In this document: one piece after another, positions 41,101 to 52,901 of the stretch
Position numbering within the stretch: the stretch's first letter is position 1
How the letters are laid out: each line of letters begins with the position of its first letter
Assembly (NCBI GenBank): GCA_963576735.1
Contig: OY755177.1
Coordinates: 8,804,001-8,868,000 of the forward strand
Source of the DNA: Bedellia somnulentella
Taxonomy: Eukaryota > Arthropoda > Insecta > Lepidoptera > Bedelliidae
DNA: 64,000 nt
Reading direction: 5' to 3'
Program-made: the position numbers and the translations under genes
Notes under the pieces: model-generated
The model's input: only the letters and a program-made list of their open reading frames with translations
What the model was told of the DNA's origin: nothing
The model's database searches: none

Positions 41101-41866
41101 TACGCTTTAATAAAACAAATCTATCAAGCGCTTGGTCAATCCTTACTGACTTATTGCATAAAATCTTGGGGAGGTGCTGGCATTACCACTATGTTAAAAC
41201 TGGAACGAGCTCAAAGAGCGCTACTTAAAGTAGCCACAGCGCGCCCTTTCTATTTCCCTACTACCGAACTATATAAACAATGCAAAGTGCTAACTGTGCG
41301 CCAGCTCTTTATTCTATTCACTGTTCTAAAGCAGCATGCTAGCTTACACTTCAACCCTGATACACTAAACAGGAGGCGAAAGGATATAGTATGTTTGAAT
41401 ACTTATAGTGCAAAATTTTCCATTACAAATAGATTCTTTATATTTTTAGGTCCATACTTATATAATAAAATTAATAGATTACTAGTATTATATAACTTAA
41501 ACAACTTTGAATGCAAGAAAAAACTTCAATCGTGGCTTTTAAATCTTACATACACGGAATCAGAGGAAATGCTTAATATAATAAGTTAATATAAGATGTT
41601 TTTATTTTTTTATCATAATAATACAATTAGTTAGATACAATCGAGTCTGATAATAATTTATACACTACTTACCAATACCATTATATGAAAACTGATAGTT
41701 TAAGCCTTTTTGTTTATTGTTGCCTGAAATACAGGTAAATTACCTAGCTCAGGAACAGGAAAATGTTATATTTTGTAATTTAAATAACTTACTAGGTTAA
41801 GACGAATATTATGTACTTTTGAAAACTGAATAAATTTTTCTTATTTTTTATTATTATTATTATTAT
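41101..41866 (+). pseudogene. LINE reverse transcriptase C-terminus with (TTA)n tail
   Basis: The frame is open from 41101 to 41589: IYQALGQSLLTYCIKSWGGAG, KLERAQRALLKVA, TTELYKQCKVLTVRQLFIL and an end SEEMLNIIS. This is the thumb and C-terminal part of an APE-type LINE polymerase, the same family as the remnant at 19000-19415. It lacks catalytic motifs because it is 5'-truncated. The 3' untranslated part ends in a TTATTATTATTATTATTATA tract at about 41848-41868, probably its tail. Confidence 0.7.
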
Positions 41867-42048
41867 ACCACCTTATACCACCCTGGTATGTCACAGAAAC
41901 GGATAAAAACCGACAACATTTTGCAGAAAATTTCGAAGTTTTTTTACCACTTGATGTTTTTATACAGACGTAAATTTTACAACTACTCACCAACCCTTTA
42001 TAAAGATTAGTTGGTCCGTGGGTCACACTCAGTAGTAACATTTAAACA

Positions 42049-42141
42049 TTCCCCACCGACCAACTATATAGTTGGTCGGTGGGGAACAGTTTAGTTGGTC
42101 GGTTTTGAGTTGTACGGATTTAGTTGGTCGGTGGGGAATAC
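42049..42141. mobile_element. Palindromic MITE-like unit with GTTGGTCGGTGGGGAA motif
   Basis: 42049-42086 is a perfect 38-bp palindrome: TTCCCCACCGACCAACTA followed at once by its reverse complement. The same motif in plus sense recurs at 42092-42103 (TAGTTGGTCGGT) and 42122-42140, and a diverged one at 42007. Ends TTCCCC/GGGGAA at 42049 and 42139 could be TIRs. Confidence 0.65.
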
Positions 42142-42214
42142 CCCCGTTACTCGATGCAAATTTTAACCTTTTTTATCAACATATATAAAACTAGTTTTTG
42201 ATGTGATCTTGGGT

Positions 42215-42365
42215 TGTGTGGCTAGACACTCTACACCGACTTTTTTGAAATTAGAATCCTTTCTTAATTTTACAATTCTTTCTCAACGGAACATCCAAAG
42301 TGGCTAGACTATTTCTAATTCAGTCTCTGCAGCCCATTTTTGGGATTAATAGTCGTGAGTATATG
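42215..42365 (+). repeat. Family S2 repeat, diverged
   Basis: Contains GTGTGGCTAGACACTCTACACC, CATCCAAAGTGGCTAGAC and GGATTAATAGTCGTGAGTAT. Confidence 0.55.
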
Positions 42366-43984
42366 CGAGTAAACAATATGTTGTGTATCTAACGACAGAT
42401 TTTTTTAATTTTACATCTAGTAATTAGGAAGGAAGCAATACCAATAAAACGGGAGAATAGTTTTGTCTGTTGAATCAAAACCGCCACTATGTTTTTAGTT
42501 TAGTTAAAATTTGCACTTAAACTTTTTAAAATTTATGAAAAAAAATAATACTGCATTTTACTTTACACGTTACTTTCATAAAAACCGTGATGATCCTCAG
42601 GCGCTACATATATATAAAAACTTGCATATATTATTATGCGTTATTTATTCATCTATATTTTTTATAATTACTTTTAAATTTTAAAATAACGGTTATTGAC
42701 TAAAACTTAATTTAGTGCTTATTTACTTCACGCTCGTTTTTCCACCTGTTAGTCTCGGTTCATTCGACGTAAGGATGAGACCTAATTGTAGTTAGGCTTA
42801 GTAGATTATAACTCAATATGCAGTAAATATTCAAGCATCTATTACTACAGTACTTCTACTACTAATTTTATTTATTTCTGTTATCAATAGGAGTAGGCTT
42901 CAATATTCAAACGATTCCTTTATTAATTACGTCTAGTCAAAGCATGTTTCAGTTTTATAACTAAATCGGTGTATGAAATACTTGCTGCTGACCGACGACG
43001 GAAAGACAGTCTTAGAAATAAGTTAGCGTTTTTCGTTTTTATTTCGGAACCCGTAATTATTCTAGTATTGAAAACTTTTGACTGCAAAGGACAGGCGTAG
43101 TTTTATTATAACATTATGCTTTTAACACAAAGCCTTTGTCGCTTTTAATAAAGTTATAGACCAACTGACATGTTACTCGATATAGGACACAACTTTCAGC
43201 TGACAGAGAGCAAACTGTGTTAGTTTATCGCAATACATAGATACACTGTCGCATGACTGAGTAGTAACTCAAGTAGTAGTAATAACTCATTAACTCAGTC
43301 AATTTAAATCTGGTTTGTCAAGCTAAATTCTCTCACGGATGGTTAATAGTTGATCAATTGTATTGATATCGGGTCAATAATCTTTCTCTTTGTGAATTTT
43401 ATGAGGAATTTCTATCATATCCTATTTTTTATATTTAGATTTTAGTTAGAAAGATGGTGTACATTTTTTCCGAAGAAATTTAAAAGTCCTATTATTGGAA
43501 GTTGGAAAATATTTCTCATACCCGAATTGTTCAATCCGCTCAATGCAAAACCATCAAATACAAAAATTTACTGTAGCTGCAAACATTTTCCGTGATCTGC
43601 TCCATTCATACTTCTTCTTCATTCATTCATACTTCAACTTTACTTCAAACACCAACATGGATAACTCAGCCAGTCATAATAAGTCAGTATGCTCCAGCAG
43701 TTGCTAGAGCCTGCAAAATCGAATTTAAATGTTCAGGTATTGATATTACTTGCCTCTAGCTGTATGGTTGTATGGCAGGGTGTCAGATTCAGTATCAATT
43801 GTGTAGATGCCGTTTGTTTGGTTTTTATACAACCTATTTTCCACATAACTTTTTAAGTCCTTCTGACGGGAGACCGAAAATATATAAAAAAACCATTTTA
43901 TATATTTATGATCATACTCAGTAACAAATATACTAACGATTAATATTATATAGGTAATATAATTATATGTTATACCTATAGGTT
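42366..43984. other. AT-rich region, no gene seen
   Basis: A stretch at about 43215-43370 (ACACTGTCGCATGACTGAGT) may be an old S1 piece. Nothing else supportable. Confidence 0.4.
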
Positions 43985-43998
43985 ATTTACAAACGATA

Positions 43999-44060
43999 CA
44001 TACATACATTTATTGAGGCCATTATTTCCCTTTGGGGTAGGCAGACACTTCTTACGATAT
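43999..44060 (-). repeat. LINE-type 3' tail fragment
   Basis: ACATACATACATTTATTGAGG then TTTCCCTTTGGGGTAGGCAG resembles the reverse complement of L-A-like 3' ends. Confidence 0.45.
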
Positions 44061-44160
44061 CAGAAAATGAATTTGTTATGTAAAATTTGAACATACATAT
44101 TCAAACCCAGAACAGAACAAAGAGAAACGGAGGTCCCTCAGTCCTCCTATTCATATAACA

Positions 44161-44378
44161 TACATACATATACTCACGGCTATAAATCCCTAGATGGGCT
44201 AGCCAGAGCTAAGGAATTAGAAATTCCTCAGCCACTCTTGGAAAGTTAAGTGGGGAAAAGATGGCAAAATAAAGGTTGTTGGTGATGGGTCTCCAACCGC
44301 AATACCGTTAGTCGCCTGTTACGTACACCCACCGGAAGAAATGGGGTAGTGCTTTTCTAAGCCGACACTACACAGCTA
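44161..44378 (-). repeat. Family S2 SINE, complete, with target duplication
   Basis: TACATACATATACTCACGGC to CCGACACTACACAGCTA. An 8-bp duplication, ATATAACA, is at 44153-44160 and 44379-44386. Confidence 0.85.
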
Positions 44379-44759
44379 ATATAACACAACACACTAACCT
44401 TTTTTTTTTCGACATAATATACATATTACATCGTAGTAGATACTACCTGAGATCCAAATTCTATGCAGATATAATAGTTTGGATTAAAACTCTTGATGTG
44501 GCATTATACTGTTATGCTGTTTCGAAATGGCGATCAGGCTGTTTAATCTAATAAAGGATGAGACAAAAATACTGACGTATAATTAATTTAAAAATAAAAA
44601 AAAATAATTATCGTTTAGAGAATTATTTCCATATCGACGGGTCCGTAGAACATAGTTCTATGTGACAATAGATCGATTATTGCTTTATTTACGTTTCTTT
44701 ACACCTTCACACAGATCTATCCAATGGTGTTTATAAAATTTTCCTATCTAGCTTAGTTT

Positions 44760-45030
44760 TGAAGTTATTCAATCGAAAAACGTCAGATGTCAAAATCGCT
44801 TCGCGGCACAAAGATGGAACATCATATGCGGCGTGCGCGGGGGGAGGGCGAGGCGCGCGCGCTCCGGTTGCTCGCCGCCCGTTCGTCACTCGCGCCGTTG
44901 TCGGCTGGAGAACGGTTTTACCGGACGGTAAACGATGTTCATATAAGACGTTGTTCATTGGAACATCGAAAAAGACTAAATAATTTCTTTACTCGCAGAT
45001 GTTTTCTGTTTTTGGTATTGACACGTTAAA
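44760..45030 (+). promoter_or_regulatory. GC-rich island upstream of the 45.4-kb gene, possible promoter or first exon
   Basis: 44815-44935 is strikingly GC- and CpG-rich (GGAGGGCGAGGCGCGCGCGC) in an AT-rich setting. It is preceded by ACGTCAGATGTCAAAATCGC. It lies about 400 bases before the first ATG of the next frame. Open frames cross it on both strands, as expected for CpG-rich DNA. A donor-like GACGGTAAAC is near 44925. Whether it is a first exon cannot be settled without transcripts. Confidence 0.35.
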
Positions 45031-45394
45031 TACGTTAGTTAATCGATCAATAAGTCAATCAAAAAATCGAGCCTCATAAATGTACATACGACGTTTTACT
45101 GCGGAATGTTTGCAATACCTTGTAGTAGTATACGAACATGGGACGTTTTTTCCAGGATTCGTACCTGTGTTTTAACCGTCGTAAGAGCAAATCGGACATT
45201 TTATTTGGGAACAAAAGCATATAAGACATTATACCGTATTTGAACTCCCAAAAAAGGACATAAATTTTATATATTTTTAGTAAATATATTATTATTATGT
45301 AAAGCAAGGGTCAATTTTACTATAACAAACATAGTATTATATTTATAAGTGTTTGAAAAACTTAGGACAAAGTTATGTAACTAAACGTGGGGAA

Positions 45395-47074
45395 ATGAAG
45401 GACGAGAAAACTCTAGGCAATCCCTGCAAATGTCGCTTCAAAAGTTCCGAAAGGATTTCTCATCAACAAAGAGTAGACTGCTTTTCTAACTTCTGGAAAA
45501 TAGGAAACAGAGAAAAGCAATGGGACTTCATTATTAAATTTACCGAAAAGTTAAAAAAAAAGAGATGTCTCAACCAAGATGTTCCTAACAATCGTAAGTA
45601 CACGTATAAGTACTTTTTGCCTGTCATTTCCGATACAGATGGTCTGAGGAACCAGAAAGTGGACGTTTGTCAGACAATGTTCATTAAAACGCTCTCAGTC
45701 AGTACTCGAATCCTACGAACTGCACGGAAGAAGTACGATGGATGTGCTTCAATAGAAAAGGATCAACGAGGTCGACATAATAAGCACAACCGCGTTATTA
45801 CTGAAGATATGATTAAAAATGTATGCGAACATGTTCGATCGTTCGTGCCGGTGGAATCACATTACATTCGCAAAGACAGCAACAAACTGTATTTAGACGG
45901 TAGTTTGAGTATAGCCAAGATGCATAAACTATATCTTGAATGGTATGATCCAACAAAATATACCTGTAAAGCATTAAAAGAACGCCAATATAGGGACATA
46001 GTAAACGAAAACTTTAATTTAGGATTTCATATACCAAAAAAGGACCAATGTGACGAATGTCACATTTTTAAGAACACAAAGAACCCCACAGAAGAAGAGA
46101 AAGATAAGTACGCTAAACACAAAGAGAGGAAAACGGTAGCCAGAAATCTAAAAAAGAACGATAAAAAAGAAGCTAGGAACTCAAACGGAAAGATAGTTAC
46201 AGCTGTATTTGATTTTGAAAAAGTTTTGACGTGTCCTCATGGAGATGTAAGTATTTTTTATTATAAACGAAAATTATCATGCCTGAATTTTACTGTTTTT
46301 GATATGGGTAATAAAAAGGGGACTTGTTACATGTGGGATGAAACTGTAGCAAAGAGGGGTGCGAATGAATTGAGCAGCTGTTTATTAGACTTCATTGAAT
46401 CGAACGTCAGAGATGGTGTACAAGATTTTAGGTTCTGGTCCGACAATTGTACTGGTCAGAACAGAAATAGAATAGTATTTTCGCTATATGTTTATGCAGC
46501 AAGGAAATTCAATGTGTCAATAACACATAGATTCTTAGAAAAAGGAAACACCCAGAACGAGGGTGATAATGTTCACTCTGTGATTGAAGGCGCATCGAAA
46601 GCTAAAGTTATTTACACTCCGGACGAGTGGCGCTTATTAACGAAATGGGCAAAGGTAGACGGCGAGCCATACATTGTTAAAAACATGACAAAAGACAATT
46701 TTTACAACTTTAAGGATCACATTGTAAACAAAGTTTGGCAAAAAAAAAATAGACGTCAGAAAATTGTTTGGAGCAATATTAAAGAAGTGCATGCAACATG
46801 CAGTGATCCAAATAAGCTATATTACAAATATGAACTTACGCAAACAGAATCTGATGTTTTGGTTCTTCGTGGTAACACAAGAAGGTCTGTGGAAACTGAT
46901 CTGAAGTTGACATATGCGGAACCTTTAAAAATGTCAATTGAAAAATACAAAGATTTGATGGCAATGTGTCAAACCAAAACTATACCAACTGAATACCACC
47001 TCTATTTCCGGAACTTACCCCATCATACTGTTGTGGAAGAAACAGAAGAATCAGGCACCGATGATCATGAGTAG
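45395..47074 (+). CDS. Uncharacterised insect protein with RNase H-like SDNCTGQNRN motif (DUF7869-like)
   Basis: The frame is open from 45335 to 47074; the first ATG is at 45395, giving 559 codons. Similar N-termini I know start earlier, so an upstream exon is possible. Visible parts are a Cys-rich NPCKCRF segment with a following VDCFSNFW; RGRHNKHN; VPVESHYIRKDSNKLYLDG; a CDEC pair near 46049; VFDFEKVLTCPHGD (Asp at 46211); TCYMWDETVAKRGANEL; FWSDNCTGQNRNR (Asp at 46442); and FLEKGNTQNEGDNVHSVIE (46545-46600). The three acidic blocks are spaced like an RNase H/DDE nuclease core. Many insects carry many copies of this family, so it may be a transposase or a protein derived from one. I see no TIRs around it. 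No stop or frameshift breaks it. Function unknown. Confidence 0.75.
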   Translation: MKDEKTLGNPCKCRFKSSERISHQQRVDCFSNFWKIGNREKQWDFIIKFTEKLKKKRCLNQDVPNNRKYTYKYFLPVISDTDGLRNQKVDVCQTMFIKTLSVSTRILRTARKKYDGCASIEKDQRGRHNKHNRVITEDMIKNVCEHVRSFVPVESHYIRKDSNKLYLDGSLSIAKMHKLYLEWYDPTKYTCKALKERQYRDIVNENFNLGFHIPKKDQCDECHIFKNTKNPTEEEKDKYAKHKERKTVARNLKKNDKKEARNSNGKIVTAVFDFEKVLTCPHGDVSIFYYKRKLSCLNFTVFDMGNKKGTCYMWDETVAKRGANELSSCLLDFIESNVRDGVQDFRFWSDNCTGQNRNRIVFSLYVYAARKFNVSITHRFLEKGNTQNEGDNVHSVIEGASKAKVIYTPDEWRLLTKWAKVDGEPYIVKNMTKDNFYNFKDHIVNKVWQKKNRRQKIVWSNIKEVHATCSDPNKLYYKYELTQTESDVLVLRGNTRRSVETDLKLTYAEPLKMSIEKYKDLMAMCQTKTIPTEYHLYFRNLPHHTVVEETEESGTDDHE

Positions 47075-48465
47075 GTAGTAGATAGAACAGACTGTACGGC
47101 TGTCCATTTCCTTAGCTCATAGTACCTATATTTACAATATTGTCAATTATTACAGAAATTTAATATTTAAGTATTTTGTAGTCCTAACGCAGCTGCGAGG
47201 CAGCTACGTTTCTGTGTCATCAAAACCAAAGAGGCTGATTTAAATATCTCTATACTTTGTTGTTTAATATTAATTTTAAGTACCTACCTGAGTAACGTAA
47301 ATTATTCAGTGTCAATTTTTATTATTATGTGATGTGATTACTTTTATTCTGAAAGACTGATTGATACTTAGTATTACCCCAGTAAATATGATCTCGATGA
47401 CGGAGTTTGTATTATGTAACGAAATATTACTATTATAATTGTTATACTAATTTGAGAGTTAACGTTTTTGTAAGTTAGAATTAAGTTTGCAAGTAAAAAT
47501 ATTTAGAAGTGAATATTGTCATCTATTAATTAAGGAAAACTTATAAGACTTATTATTACTTGCTCCAGGTGCCTACTTACTGTAGTGTTGTATTGTTTTG
47601 AAAAGTTTACGTACGTTTATGTTAGCTATTTAATTTAATTTCCGAGTGAAAATATTTGGAAGATAATGTTATTTCTTTAAATATAAAGATGACTTATATA
47701 AATTATATTATAATTGTTGATTTTATCAAAAACTGCAATATTTGACTATAAAATATTAATTATGTTTTTCCATTTATTTATTTTCTTTATTTTTTATGAC
47801 AATAAAATTTTATCAAAATTGATAATATTTTGACATGTGTTGCCTTTATTTGACTTATTTTTTTAAATATATTATTATTATGATAGATAACATTATTTTA
47901 GTAGTTTAAAGTTAATAAATAATGTTTTGTTTGAAATTTGCACGCCTTACTGCCAAAACACGCATAGAGGCCTTTATTTATATATACACACCAACAATAT
48001 TTACTCATGTATTCGCAAGAAAATGATTTTTATTTTAAGTTTTATTCATATATGTACGCATTAGTATAGTTAAGATAGTAGTAGTTTTTGGTAGGTGGGC
48101 AGTTCCGCCGAATGTTGTACAATTTATTAAAATGTAAGGATCAAATAAAATGGATAGATTTTCCTATTTTGGAATGAGAAAGTCCACAAATACATTAAAT
48201 ATTGAGTGTATTGTATTAGTTATCGATTTATTCGTTATTTATCTTCAATAAGAAGATTTTTTGTGTAACAGGCGAAAACCTGATGGTCCAGCCGTTACTA
48301 TAAAATTTTAATGTAATTCAGATATAAAACCCAGTTCAACTGTACATGTTTATTAAATTTATAATGATAAATGTTAGGAACAAATAGCAACAAATAAAAA
48401 ACACTGTGGCATTTATAATTCAGTAAATATACCATGGCGAACCATCTATGTTACGATTTGTGTAA
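47075..48465. other. AT-rich 3' region of the 45.4-kb gene
   Basis: Several AATAAA-like signals (for example near 47800 and 48145). No other frame with motifs. Confidence 0.4.
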
Positions 48466-48469
48466 AATA

Positions 48470-48660
48470 CATACATACATACATATTCTCACGCCGTTAG
48501 TTCCCATTGGGGTAGGCAGAGACTATCGATCGCCACTTTGTACGATCCTGGCAAACCTCTCTTGCTTCGTTTACATTTATCTTTTCTTCGTTTTTATCTT
48601 TTCATACATGCTCTTTTATTCTTCATACTGCGGACACCTGCCTTTTTGAGCACATTTTCT
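48470..48660 (-). repeat. LINE family L-A, 3' fragment
   Basis: Starts ACATACATACATATTCTCACG, then CCCATTGGGGTAGGCAGAGA and CTATCGATCGCCAC. Continues into the coding end (the GTATGAAGAATAAAAGAGCA region in minus sense) and breaks off at 48655. Confidence 0.75.
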
Positions 48661-48699
48661 ATTTAAGTATTAAGGTATGAAACCCTAAAGCTCAACGTT

Positions 48700-48870
48700 A
48701 ATTAAAACGCCACGTATTCGCGGACTAGGTAGAGGTAGTAAGAACATCACGTGAAATTTATGTCACCTGGTATTTCGAGTACCCATGTTTTGGTTGGCCA
48801 TCGTATTTAATTGAAGTCACGGAGACCGGACTATTGCCGCTTTTTATTTCTATAAAAGAAACTTTGGATT
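48700..48870 (-). repeat. Family S1 SINE, diverged middle part
   Basis: AGAACATCACGTGAAATTTATG, CACCTGGTATTTCGAGTACC and CATGTTTTGG parallel 30490-30540 of the third S1 copy. Confidence 0.5.
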
Positions 48871-50879
48871 AGGCCTAGATTTCCCAGTGAGTTGGTGTTG
48901 AAAATTATTATACAAAACATAAAAATTAGTACAAAAAACTAGCTTCCCCATATTATAGTCAGGACACTACTGGAAAGCTGGTATTTTGGTAAGGCCCGCC
49001 TCCTAGTTACATTACGTTACGTTGGTTACGTTTCATATTATTTCTATTCCGAAAATCGAGTTACAATATATATAATGTAGGTAAGTTCAAAGAGAGGTTC
49101 TGCCAGTACCCATCAGACAATACAGCTTAAAACTGGTTGATACGATCAAAAAATCCTATCAATTCACCGCGCCCAGCCTGATTGAAATTCAATTTGATTT
49201 AAAACATAATTATTCATTTTGGTATCTTAATTACTAAAAGGGATTTTCTTTTGATCAATTATACATTTTCACGCTCAAAGCCAACTTTTATTAGGCATTG
49301 ATGAATTTCGCCAATTTGCTAAATGAATGATTTAATGTAAATACCAACGATAAAATCTTCTTTAAAATTATAAAAATAATATATTTTTTTCAGGAAATTT
49401 CCCGCACATCAGAAGTTCTGGTGTTCGGAAAACTGGAAGGTTTTACTCATATTACGCTCCGTCACGTTAATTCTACTAACAGACTAAATGTGACAGAATG
49501 GTGGTCAAAAAGCCATAAAAATTGTAATAATCCAATAACTGAGCGCGTAAATCCGCGAGCCTACATATTGCATCGGACAATTAGGAATCAACTCTCCCTC
49601 TTTACATCAAAAATTTCTTATTGATCATCAAATAAACAATTACTAGTTATTTATTCGTTTAAATCGCGGGAATAACATCTAATAAACGTACAGATAATAT
49701 CAAACTGGTAAATATTTAACAACAACAGGCGTAAGTGTGATAGGTGCTTGCGGTTTTTTGAATAGTACATAATCCAGGAAATCAGTTTTAGAATCCGCCC
49801 ACCAAGTCGAAGGAGTTGTTTACCCAAGATAATAGCGTGATGTCAACAAAGATCCCAACCCTTTTCTTGGAAAAGCAATTAAAGACATTACAATTGTAAT
49901 GCTCGGAGTCAAATAATTGAAATCTGCGTTCAAAATTATTTGGTTCCATTGAATCTTTCGACGTGTTTTTGTAGAAAATAAAGGCTTTGATTGTAAACAA
50001 ATGATTGCCGTAAATGAAGAAGGACCAGATTAAAAGTTATTAATTCTAGCTAATGAAGGTGAGCTTTGTGCCTCTGTTTTAAAGTCTCATTAAGTTTATG
50101 ATAATATAGCATAAAATAAACTGTGAAATAATAAAAATGTCTAGTTAAATATGCGAATACAATTAAATATACTAGTGTTTCTTTACTGCCGCTGCCGACA
50201 TATTTATGAATTGAAAATGCGCATTGCACGCACAAAAAACATTTCGCGATTCACCTGCAAAGGGGCAGAATATGCCAATGCTGTTAATTCAATTCGTTAC
50301 TGTTATACCAAATCTATAAACTCCGATCTAAATTCCGACTATGTTAGAACAGCTGCTGTTTTAATTGAATTCGATTTCAGTTGTCTTTCAGGCAAATAAT
50401 CTTAATTCAAGAGTAAAAATAATGTTTATGTTAATTTAAAAACTAACCCCAGTAAAATGTATATGACAAACATTATTATTCAATGAAACAGATTGCTTCG
50501 AAAAGTTAGACCAACTTTGGGCAAAGTTAGCGAAACTTGTGTGTGAGTCAATCTAAAAGTTATACGTAAGTGAATATTATATTTAACGAGGGTGAACACA
50601 TGATGGGCAGTGAAGGGCCAACCGCATATCAGACCGAGCTGTTGACGGATCAGCGTCTGGGGATTGTGTACATCGAGATTAATGATATGCGATTTAGTTC
50701 GAAAATTGTACAGCTTTGTGGCGGACTGTTTGAAACTTTACAAAGTTTGCCGTGATATGAGCAAAGTCCTAGATGACACAATAAGATTAAATAGAGAATG
50801 CTTTTTTGTATATAATACACAGTTCTCGCCGTATAGTGTTCCCCAGAAAAAATCGGTAATCTCCGGATCCGATAAAATT
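48871..50879. other. No recognised gene
   Basis: Short frames at 49421-49624, 49788-50000, 50050-50235 and 50151-50399 have no motif. A stretch at 50600-50750 (GGGCAGTGAAGGGCCAACC onward) is GC-richer and open but short; it lies directly before the Dong fragment. Confidence 0.4.
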
Positions 50880-51005
50880 GGATCGTCCGTCGGTTCTTGA
50901 ACCTGAGTCCCTAACCCCGTCCGACTGTGCTTTTTTCGGGGAGTACCGCCTCTCATATTCAAAATTATTGTTCAAAATTCTTATTTCGGCCATGGGAGAG
51001 GTGAG
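50880..51005 (+). repeat. Dong-like element copy 3, 3' fragment
   Basis: GGATCGTCCGTCGGTTCTTG, then CCGACTGTGC, GGGGAGTACCGCCTCTC and TTCGGCCATGGGAGAGGTGAG match 34903-35023. It carries the end of the ORF and the 3' untranslated part only. Confidence 0.85.
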
Positions 51006-51009
51006 AATA

Positions 51010-52094
51010 CAAAAAAGGTGTATGTATTATTTGATGTCGACTGTACTTGAACTAGGCCTATATCGCTAGTATCTCAGGTGACAGTTTTGGTTCCTATGAA
51101 TTGTACTGAATGGAATGGAAATTATACATTTATAAATCTTTAATAATACTTAAATTGCATCAAGAATGCATGCCAAAATTCTAAGAAACAACAACAAAAA
51201 ACGCTAAAGAATACAAGATGGCAATCATACTTAATTCAGAAACAAATCTTTTGTATTAAAAACAATAATAATTTAATTAATTATAATATTTTAGTTTGAC
51301 AAATTGCAATGGCATTCAGAGTTGTATTGAACATCCGATAGGCACACAAAGTGTTTATGCTCACCGCTTTAATTGACAAGGAATGTGCTCCTCCATATTT
51401 GGTTCGCTAGCTCTCCTTTAAGATCATCGCAAACTGATTCTGATTGAGCTGGTGAGACCAAAGAGCGCACTGTTGCATGATCCAAGAGCGTGACCATGAC
51501 CATTATGTAGATTTCAGATGCAGGTTCGATATTAACAGGATAGTAAATGACGATTGGAAATCAAAGTACGATGAAAGTAAAGAATTGCGAAAACATAAAC
51601 TTAAGTTAAATGCTGAAAATGATTTAATGTTTAATGTTGAAGGAGATAAAAGCCATTTACCGGGCTGAAATTTAATCGCCAATTCCGAAATCGAAATTTG
51701 AGTTACTATACATTAATTTACGGATTATAAGTAAATTCAAGCCTGCAATATGCTAAAAATTGGGGGTAATCTTACAAATTATAGTTTTTCAGGACTTTAG
51801 CTGCCAGGAATTGAGACTGAGATTTTTACAGAAACGAGCGTTAAACCACTAGATCACTAATATGCTAAGGCATCATTTTATCTATAATATCTTCCTACCT
51901 CAATCGAATTTTATAATTTTCCAGATTCGACTACTTCTAACATTAAGTAACAAAATAACAAGAAATGTTCAGGAGTATAATTATATTAACTCTACCAGCC
52001 CTTACGTTGTATACGGTTTTACGAGTATTATAGGAATGTAATGGCGAAAACCTACAGAAAAAAAAATTGTGATTGAGCAAATGATAAAATGAGT
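51010..52094. other. AT-rich region, no gene seen
   Basis: A 63-codon frame (51477-51668) is lysine/aspartate-rich and has no motif. Confidence 0.4.
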
Positions 52095-52390
52095 ATTTAT
52101 ACATACATACATATACTCACGCCATTAGTTCCCATTGGGGTAGGTAGAGACTATTGATCGCCACTTCGCACGATCCTGACAAACCTCTCTAGCTTCGTTT
52201 ACATCCATCAATCTTTTCATACATGCTCTTTTATTCGTCATACTTCGGACGCCAGCCTTTTTGAGCACACTCTCAATTGGGTCCAAGTGTGTTCTCCGTG
52301 GTCGTCCTCTACTAACATTACCATCCACACTAGCTCTATAGATCCCTTTTACCAATTTTCTATCATCCATCCTCTCTATGTGCCCAAACC
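52095..52390 (-). pseudogene. LINE family L-A, best-preserved C-terminal coding end
   Basis: Minus-strand frame 52370-52125 reads MDDRKLVKGIYRASVDGN, VSRGRPRRTHLDPIESVLKK, RACMKRLMDVNEAREVCQ and DRAKWRSIVSTYPNGN. Continuing upstream it breaks. The GRPRRTHLD block and WRSIV end suit the C-terminus of an RTE-like LINE protein, but the clade is tentative. After the stop come only a short untranslated part and a (TATG)n tail ending at 52095, as in RTE elements. 5'-truncated, no catalytic motif. Confidence 0.75.
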
Positions 52391-52833
52391 ATATTTATTA
52401 TTTCTGAAATTGAGTATTTCTAAAGCTTATTACAAAGCTATCTTCGTTAACTTTGTTACAATTACTTTAGTGGAAACTTAAAAAGCTTTTCTCCTAAGTT
52501 AATATAATGGCCAGCCAAAAAAATCACGTACATATTTTCTATCCAAGCTTTTAGTAAAACAATTTCTATCTTTACAAAACGACGAAAATGATTTAAAACT
52601 GCATTTTTCCACTTGGTGGATCGACTGGAGTGTAATCCTCCACAAGGGAATTACCATTTTCCAACGCTCACTAGTGAAGTAAAGAAAACCATGAATTAAA
52701 TACAAGGAGCAGCAGCACTTTTATTTAATGAGATTTATTTCATTTACTCTTCCTATTTATTATTCCTTATTAAATAGAAGTAGTCAATCAATGGATCAAA
52801 CAATTATATTAGTTTTCCCTTTGTAAAGAAAGT

Positions 52834-52836
<3 letters not shown>
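52391..52836. other. Spacer
   Basis: No feature recognised. Confidence 0.35.

Positions 52837-52899
<63 letters not shown>
52837..52899 (+). repeat. (TA)n microsatellite
   Basis: About 30 uninterrupted TA units after TACA. Confidence 0.97.

Positions 52900-52901
<2 letters not shown>

Noticed and set aside
42007..42141. Operator or regulatory site array from the repeated GTTGGTCGG motif
   Set aside because: No gene lies near it, and the motif layout fits transposon ends better.
44731..45029. Overlapping open frames on both strands in the GC-rich island
   Set aside because: CpG-rich DNA has few stop codons; no frame shows domain motifs, so I kept it only as a possible promoter or first exon.
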